A stretch of DNA of 64,000 nt. Source: Membranipora membranacea. Taxonomy: Eukaryota > Bryozoa > Gymnolaemata > Cheilostomatida > Membraniporidae. The translations under genes were made by a program, and so were the position numbers. The notes beneath the pieces are model-generated. The model did not search any database. It was not told where the DNA came from and saw only the letters and a list, made by a program, of their open reading frames with translations. Positions 51,431-64,000 of this stretch are shown one piece after another. The stretch is taken from NCBI GenBank assembly GCA_914767715.1, contig OU612068.1, positions 11,346,001 to 11,410,000 on the forward strand. Direction: 5' to 3'. How positions within the stretch are numbered: the first letter of the stretch is position 1; the number at the start of each line of letters is the position of its first letter.

Positions 51431-54400
51431 TGGAAATTATTGTCACGCACAGGGATGATAATCTATTTAGGGCGGTTGTTGAATGCGTTCCGGAAAGTAA
51501 TAGGTTGAACTTGTTACAGACCCAATTTAAAAGTTACTCATCCAAAATGGGCAGCACCTCTTGTATCCATTATATAACTGAGAAAAAGGGTGTCTTAGTG
51601 CCCTTTGACAACAAACGACAGAGGACAACTGACAATTGGCCAACAAATATCCTTTATTTCACATTACAACACATTCACTCTTCCGACATTTATGAACTGT
51701 TATCCACAAGAGATGGTGATAGAAATACCCCACTACACGGCATCCACAGTGAGTTTCTGTTACCGTTGGTGTTCCAAATGTTGGAGGACAAAGATGACAT
51801 GTTTTCTCTCCTTACTGCCAGAAACAACAATGGAGATACCCCTTTGCATGTCATCCACAACATATCACTAGAGACTTTAGGGGATATACTCAACACCGAA
51901 CAGATCAATCAGATCATATGCATGCAAAACCATCAGGGGGACACGATTCTACACAGATTTATAAGACAAAGAAATGAGGCTGGACTTGTAGGGTTCCTGG
52001 AAGAAGTAATCCCACATTTAACAGATAAATTTTCTATAGCTCTAACCAACAGAAGAAAACGTAATATTATACATGACATGGTGTTGACTTATCAAGCTGA
52101 AGACTTATGTGAGCACATAATGGTCAGGCCTCCTCCTCTCGAACAAGTCACAAAACTCTTATGCTCGATACCTCAAGTGCTTGAAGCTATGTTTCGTGCC
52201 AAAGAGGTTAATGGGTTTACCCCTATGCTCCTATTAGTGGAAGTCTTTTACTATATGATTCCAAAAATCCTCAATGTGGATGAAAAACTAAAGTCAGTAT
52301 TGGGAGTTTGCGATCGAAATGAAAACAATGTTATTCATACATTGGCGCGACACCATTCTGCAGCAGTGCCTGAGGTGGTGGCCATGATAGAATCCAGTAA
52401 CAGAAAGGAAATACTGATCGCAAAAAAACATTGCTGGTAATACTCCTTTACATATCATAGTCCGAAATACACCATTCACTGCTTCAATGAAATTAGTGAT
52501 GGATTTGCTTCCTACAGCACATACCAGATATTCAGTACTAAAAGTAAAAAACAAGCTAGGTGCTACAGCTCTACATGTTGCCCTGGCAAATGGCAACCGT
52601 AAAGCATTCGAGACAATGGTGGAGTTATTGGGAGATGATTACAGCCTTCAGTGTTTAGATGTGAGCATAGGCGTTGATATTGGTAGGATCTGCTACCAAA
52701 CTGGAAGTCCACACGTTGGAAGTCCGTCTGGTGAAAGCTGGGACACTGAAAGTCCGCCTGATGAAAGTCCGACCGCTGAAAGTCCACCCACCGCAAGTCC
52801 GCCTGCTGAAAGTCCGACCGCTGAAAGTCTGCGCACCGAAAGTCCGTCCATTGTGAGTCTGCAAGCTGGAAGTCCGCCTGCTGGAAGTTTGCACACTGGA
52901 AGTCAAAGTACGGGAAATTTGCAAGCTGAAAGTCTGCAAGTTTTGTCTAATGATTTAGATGCTATAAACCCAACATCGTTGTACTACATCTTCAAAGTAG
53001 CTGGCAAGAGAGCATCAGCTGCTCTCAAAAACTATGTGTCTCAACGCATGGATAAGGATGTTCAATCTCAGGTGCTGAAGATTACAGATCTGCTAGACCA
53101 GGATACTCCAGCGGGTGAGTCATAGCTTGACCTCTAGATTCAACATCATTTCTTAAAAAAAATGATTTCAAGTTCAAATTTAAATATATACAATGTTGAG
53201 AGGCAATATTTGCTGTGAGGCAACGCTGGTGTGTCCTAGATCAAGTTTGATCCATTTTGCCAGCGTTGGAATTGCCCCCCTACTGACACGCCTACATATC
53301 AGTAAAGGGGGAAGGGCAATTCCAATGCTGGCAAAATGGATCAAACTTGATCTAGGTGTGTCCCACTGAATGAAAGTTCATTAATTTTTGTTATTTCCAA
53401 TCAGAGATTCTTACTCCGGATCCAGAGCAACTGACATGATTGAACTATCACAACCAATAATGAGTTTATGAAATGATTTTGGACTTCTGTTTACATATTG
53501 TATGCATATGTATAATAGGCAAATATGACTTTGTTCTCTGCTTTAGCTCTCAGCAAGATAGGGCAGCTCTGCTTTCCATGTGGCAAAAATCTCTTCCACA
53601 TCCTTGCTGAAAATAGAGTGGCCAATAGCTATGAGGCAATGAAGAAATTGCTAGAAGCCTCAACAGTGGATATCAGGAATCAGTTTTTGTCTGCACATGA
53701 CTTCGCTGGCAGTACACCACTGCAATTGGCAAACACCTACAAGTTGAGACAACTCCTGGAATGGTCTGATTCCCAAGAAGGATTCTATTACCTACAAACT
53801 CCTCCAGTTGTCTTGGTGATGTACTCAACTGAGAATCGGGATGGTGCGGAACAGGAGAGCCAAGATCTTGAAAGAGTTATTTCTGAATTCAAACTTGATG
53901 TATGCACAAAAGTCAACCCAAGCAAAGATGAGATGACATCTGCTATTTTGGATTCAGTAGCGAGCCATGATGTTGTTTCTGCTCTTATTGTGATCATCAT
54001 GAGCCATGGAGCGCAGGGGGTGATTTGCGCTTCAGACGGAGATGTTAGAATTCAGGACATCTTACTACAGATGCAAGGAGCCATTCCGGACGGGAGACCA
54101 AAGGTACGCTAATTCTCAAACCCTATATCGAGTCATAATCAACACATTTTAAAGTTGAACAACATATTTCATAAGCTGTTATAAAAGCTACAACAAAATG
54201 AGATTGGTCATTTATTTTATGTGCTTTATAATTTTTAGATTCTTCTCGTGCAAGCTTGCCAGACAAGAGACCCCGGTGTCCCTTCTTCAGTCATAGGTAA
54301 GGTCATAGCAAGCATATACAGTCACATATTAGTGACACAATATCCACGCTAATAATTAAGCTTAGGTCCAACCTGTAGAACATGTTTTCACCATAGAATA

Positions 54401-54811
54401 ATCTATTAGAAGGGGAAAACTTTGTCAAAATTACTAATCTTATCCTTCATGTTGTTAGGAGAAAGTGGGGATCCTCTGCCACCTAGATCTCAAATAAGAC
54501 AACCACCGAGATCAACACCGAGTGAGATAACAAACCCTATAGCTCAGCAATCCAACAACTCAGGGGAGGATTACAGTCTACAATGGAATGACTTTCTTAC
54601 AATGGTGGCTACAGTTCCCGGTGGTTTTGCCTACAGAAATAAGATGATACCAATTTTTGCAGATGAGTTGAAGAACTCTGTGAACGGAGATATTTATGAG
54701 GTCTTTTTGAAGACTCGTTCGAGTTTACAGAAAGAGGTACCTGACCAAATACCTGAGTTCAGGTCAACTCTTACCAAAAAACTATCGCTCAGAAATATAT
54801 TTCAGCCTTGA
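51431..54811 (+). CDS. Ankyrin-repeat caspase (C14-type cysteine peptidase), frame broken by one base
   Basis: Exons: 51431-53114, 53547-54103, 54239-54296 and 54459-54811; phases agree at every junction. The first start is not found: the exon opens after CTCTGTAG with no ATG. Ankyrin repeats are seen as DRNTPLHGI, NGDTPLHVI, QGDTILHRF, ENNVIHTLA, AGNTPLHII, GATALHVAL, KNLFHILA and GSTPLQLA. A Ser/Pro/Glu linker (52700-52945) precedes a helical segment, then the peptidase: ENRDGAEQESQDLERVISEF supplies the S1-pocket Arg (53837-53839), IIMSHGAQGV the catalytic His (54005-54007), and QACQT the catalytic Cys (54257-54259, against the usual QACRG). The p10 unit has NDFLTMVATVPGGFAYRN. The TGA lies at 54809-54811. 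The family cleaves after Asp in cell death or immunity. An A7 run at 52422-52428 shifts the frame by +1, so it is an assembly error, an allele or a young pseudogene. Confidence 0.85.
52700..52945 (+). repeat. 15-bp coding minisatellite in the ankyrin-caspase linker
   Basis: About 16 degenerate copies of a 15-bp unit (consensus like GCTGAAAGTCCGCCT) encode ES-PPA/ES-PTA pentapeptides in frame. It gives long open frames on both strands, which are shadows. Confidence 0.9.
53236..53356. mobile_element. Fold-back element with 43-bp arms in a caspase-gene intron
   Basis: The left arm 53236-53278 and right arm 53314-53356 are reverse complements with few mismatches (core ATCAAGTTTGATCCATTTTG). The loop is 35 nt. 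Related pieces occur in WDR24 introns (about 34800-34840 and 35371-35407). No transposase. Confidence 0.85.
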
Positions 54812-61660
<6,849 letters not shown>

Positions 61661-63315
61661 TGTTTCTAAGTTTCCTGAACGAGATATCCTGTGTATGGTG
61701 TAAGAAGGTATGATCAGATTGATCAATTGCGCATTTTTATTTGTCAAACAGACATCCGAGCATGAATAGCTCAGCAAGAATTTTACAGGATGATGTTATG
61801 TCATTAAATAGAAAAATTGATACTGATTTTTATCAACGGGAATGATGGAGACACGTTGATTGACAGAAATTCAAAAATCTGTTAAATTTTCTCTTAGAGA
61901 TGGATATGATCATCACAACGATGTCATTGTTTGGAAAACAATATCATGGGACTGAGATGACTTTTTACCTCGCACCATAATGATAACACGGCCATGAGTT
62001 TTGGGCTTGATGAAATATAGAATAACGAGAACCAAGTTTTAGAGAAAAAACATCAGTCCCCTGGCTCCACTAAGTAGCGCTATATTATAGAGTTAATAGG
62101 CATAGTTATTTTGAAACATTCATGCTGATTATGAGTTACGCAGAGGCCCTAACTGATTTGTCTACAGTCTACATTGACCGATAGGGCGAGCGCACTACAA
62201 TTTCTACAGTAACAGATGATACTTGACTTAGAAAATTGGTATCAAGTACAAATTTACTTACAAGTATACAGTGAGTAATGATAATAATCACTCAACTACA
62301 TGTACTTAGAAATACACACCAACTCTGGCTATTTGTAACTCAATTGTTTGAGTTTGATTTGTTCAGTTTAAGAATTTAGGGGGATGCAAGGGGAAGATGT
62401 CACCCTTCCTACTTTGTCTAGGGGGATGCATTCTCCTATATATCATAACTATTACGGTGGCAATAAGCCATGGTTTTGCAGGCATGAGCCGATGATTCGT
62501 TAACTGCATTGTTGCTCCGCCCCGAACCCCGCCGGAGGCCTACACGACCCCTGGCCTGGTTGGCATCCCCCTACCCTACCTCATATTTTCTACTTCTAAC
62601 ACTGGTGATTTAATTCGTCCATTTAGAGAAGAAGATTCTCCCTCATCTACAACTTAACTCACTTAATGTAAGTATTTGTAACCAGCTTTGTGGGTCAAAT
62701 TTCACTCAATATGACCTTTATGGGATAATCATAAGTTAGTTTGGTAAGATTGTGACAATAAAATGTGAAACTGAAAGACAAGATTTTGATTTCAACCAAC
62801 CAATAAATAAACTATCTATCTATTGATTATCAACGAATGTGAGACAAATCTACCTGAAGAACTGCTGATATCACCTTCTATGACTATGTGATCCTCTTAC
62901 TTCCAGATGCTTAGATGGTACTAACTCTGTATATCTCTTTTATCACATTGTATGTTTTGATATGATAATGGTAAATCATGTACAGTGGATAGTGTATAAT
63001 ATTGTGTGTGAAAAGTGTCAGCTGTCGGTCCACGTGGTTTGCACATGGTATAATGTTTTTGTTGCCTCCTAAGGTTAAAGAAGCAATGAGTTGTCAAGGT
63101 CATATAAATAGTTGAAAAATAACCATTGCATACAATTATTACAGATTGATATATAATATTTTTTTACGTAGCCCATCTTATACATTTCGGACCGCTGTAT
63201 CAGTTTTCTTCAAATAAATATTCTTTTTTTCTGGACATTTCGTTGTTTAACTCATGTATTCACAGGCAGTGTAAGCTGCCACACTTCATAGCTTGCCCTT
63301 CATGGAGAGCCTGAT
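61661..63315. other. Divergent promoter region between NUDT21 and the USP22-like gene
   Basis: 1.65 kb between two head-to-head start codons. Locally GC-rich at 62510-62580 (CCGCCCCGAACCCCGCCGG). AGGGGGATGC at about 62380 and 62420 and GCATCCCCCT at about 62565 form a loose inverted repeat. Promoter elements were not otherwise confirmed. Confidence 0.45.
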
Positions 63316-64000
63316 ATGGGTGGGGGAAAATGTCACCATTTGGAGAATTTGAAAGCTGCAAATGGTCTTGACTCTTATGCATTTTTGTACCATCATTTTG
63401 TGAAAAGTAACACTCTGCTTGGCTCTGCTACTTCAGCACCACCTCTTCATGATGGAAAATGTTCTCCGAATCAGCCCCATCCTGCCTCCAACACTCATCT
63501 TGGAGGGGAAGCTTTGGACTTGAATGAGCTAAGTTCTTCAGAGACTCAGACTATGGATGAATGCAACAGGGCTAAGGTAACCAAAATGGCTCTGCTAATA
63601 ATGCAGTCTGACAATTTTTTTTGGAATTTAAAAAGGTGGTGCACACTACACTGTTGTATAATTCTCTTCAAATGCCAAGCTTGATGCCAAAGAAATTTTT
63701 TGAAAATAATACCATGGCCTGGGCACATGACCACTGGACTTGCAACAACTACAGTAGGCCTCTGAAGGGTGACACATATAGAATTATTTATAGTTTGCTT
63801 ATGGTAGCAACCACAATTGATGAACTAAGTTCCCAATAGGCACATTGAAATGTTCTTTATACGTTTATACCGTGTTTTCTTTATATCGCAGGCTGAGATT
63901 GTCAAATGTGGAAAATGTGATGACATATCATCTCGAGTGTTTGGCTGTTTACATTGTGTTTTCTTCGCATGCTTTGACAAGAAACATATCCAGGAACATT
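63316..64000 (+). CDS. USP22-like ubiquitin hydrolase, N-terminal zinc-finger part (runs off the window)
   Basis: Exon 1 (63316-63576) starts MGGGKCHHLENLKAANGLDS and exon 2 (63892 to the window end) reads CGKCDDISSRVFGCLHCVFF, then ACFDKKHIQEH; the junction is phase 0. The Cys/His pattern C-x-H, C-x2-C, C-x2-C, F-x-CF-x-KKH-x-x-EH is that of the ZnF-UBP domain of USP22/27X/51. In the family this zinc finger docks the enzyme into the SAGA deubiquitinase module, which removes ubiquitin from histone H2B (and H2A). Between the first Cys/His pair and the rest there is a Ser/Pro/Asn-rich insertion of about 45 residues (around GSATSAPPLHDGKCSPNQPH), longer than the vertebrate spacer. The catalytic USP domain lies beyond the window. 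Confidence 0.8.

Noticed and set aside
52655-52939. Minus-strand ORFs rich in Thr/Ser/Arg
   Set aside because: They are antisense shadows of the in-frame 15-bp repeat that codes the ankyrin-caspase linker.

Overview
This is an AT-rich, intron-bearing nuclear fragment from an animal, most likely a marine invertebrate; the phylum cannot be fixed from sequence alone. The evidence is canonical GT..AG introns of roughly 100-500 bp, orthologues of metazoan housekeeping genes (WDR24, NUDT21, a USP22-type deubiquitinase), a monocarboxylate transporter, a cholinesterase-fold esterase, an ankyrin-caspase protein and a dense load of animal-type transposons (LTR, LINE, hAT, MITE). The standard genetic code fits all intact genes.

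Layout. 1-3300: no gene, but two tandem arrays (129-bp and 45-bp units). 3311-6318 (+): a five-exon gene for a membrane-anchored NHL-repeat beta-propeller protein; the exon phases close exactly to 437 residues. 6319-14487: repeat-rich intergenic DNA with a 515-bp inverted-repeat MITE, a hAT element with a perfect 8-bp target duplication and two orphan exon-like ORFs. 14488-19983: a complete, young LTR retrotransposon (two 690-bp LTRs with one difference seen) that encodes only a Gag-like protein and has no pol. 22458-24534 (+): a three-exon SLC16-type monocarboxylate transporter. 25955-28650 (+): a decayed TPR protein with a GlnD-type nucleotidyltransferase motif. 28650-31400: a second hAT element, small inverted repeats and a LINE C-terminal fragment.

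31400-40464 (+): an 18-exon WDR24 gene (811 residues; GATOR2 arm of mTORC1 amino-acid sensing) with MITE fragments in its introns. 40962-41570 (+): an ankyrin-like exon cut off by a minus-strand LINE at about 41568-44075. 44645-50382 (-): a ten-exon secreted carboxylesterase/cholinesterase-like enzyme (618 residues) with an intact Ser-Glu-His triad; one of its introns holds a TIR element with a tRNA-Ser-like core. 51431-54811 (+): ankyrin repeats, a low-complexity linker coded by a 15-bp minisatellite, then a caspase p20/p10 domain with catalytic His and Cys; one extra A in an A7 run breaks the frame. 56600-61660 (-): NUDT21/CFIm25. 63316 to the window end (+): the 5' part of a USP22-like gene, divergent from NUDT21.

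The genes do not form one pathway. The most unusual content is the ankyrin-caspase gene with its broken paralogous exon 10 kb away, the Gag-only LTR element with near-identical LTRs, and the decayed TPR-nucleotidyltransferase gene.
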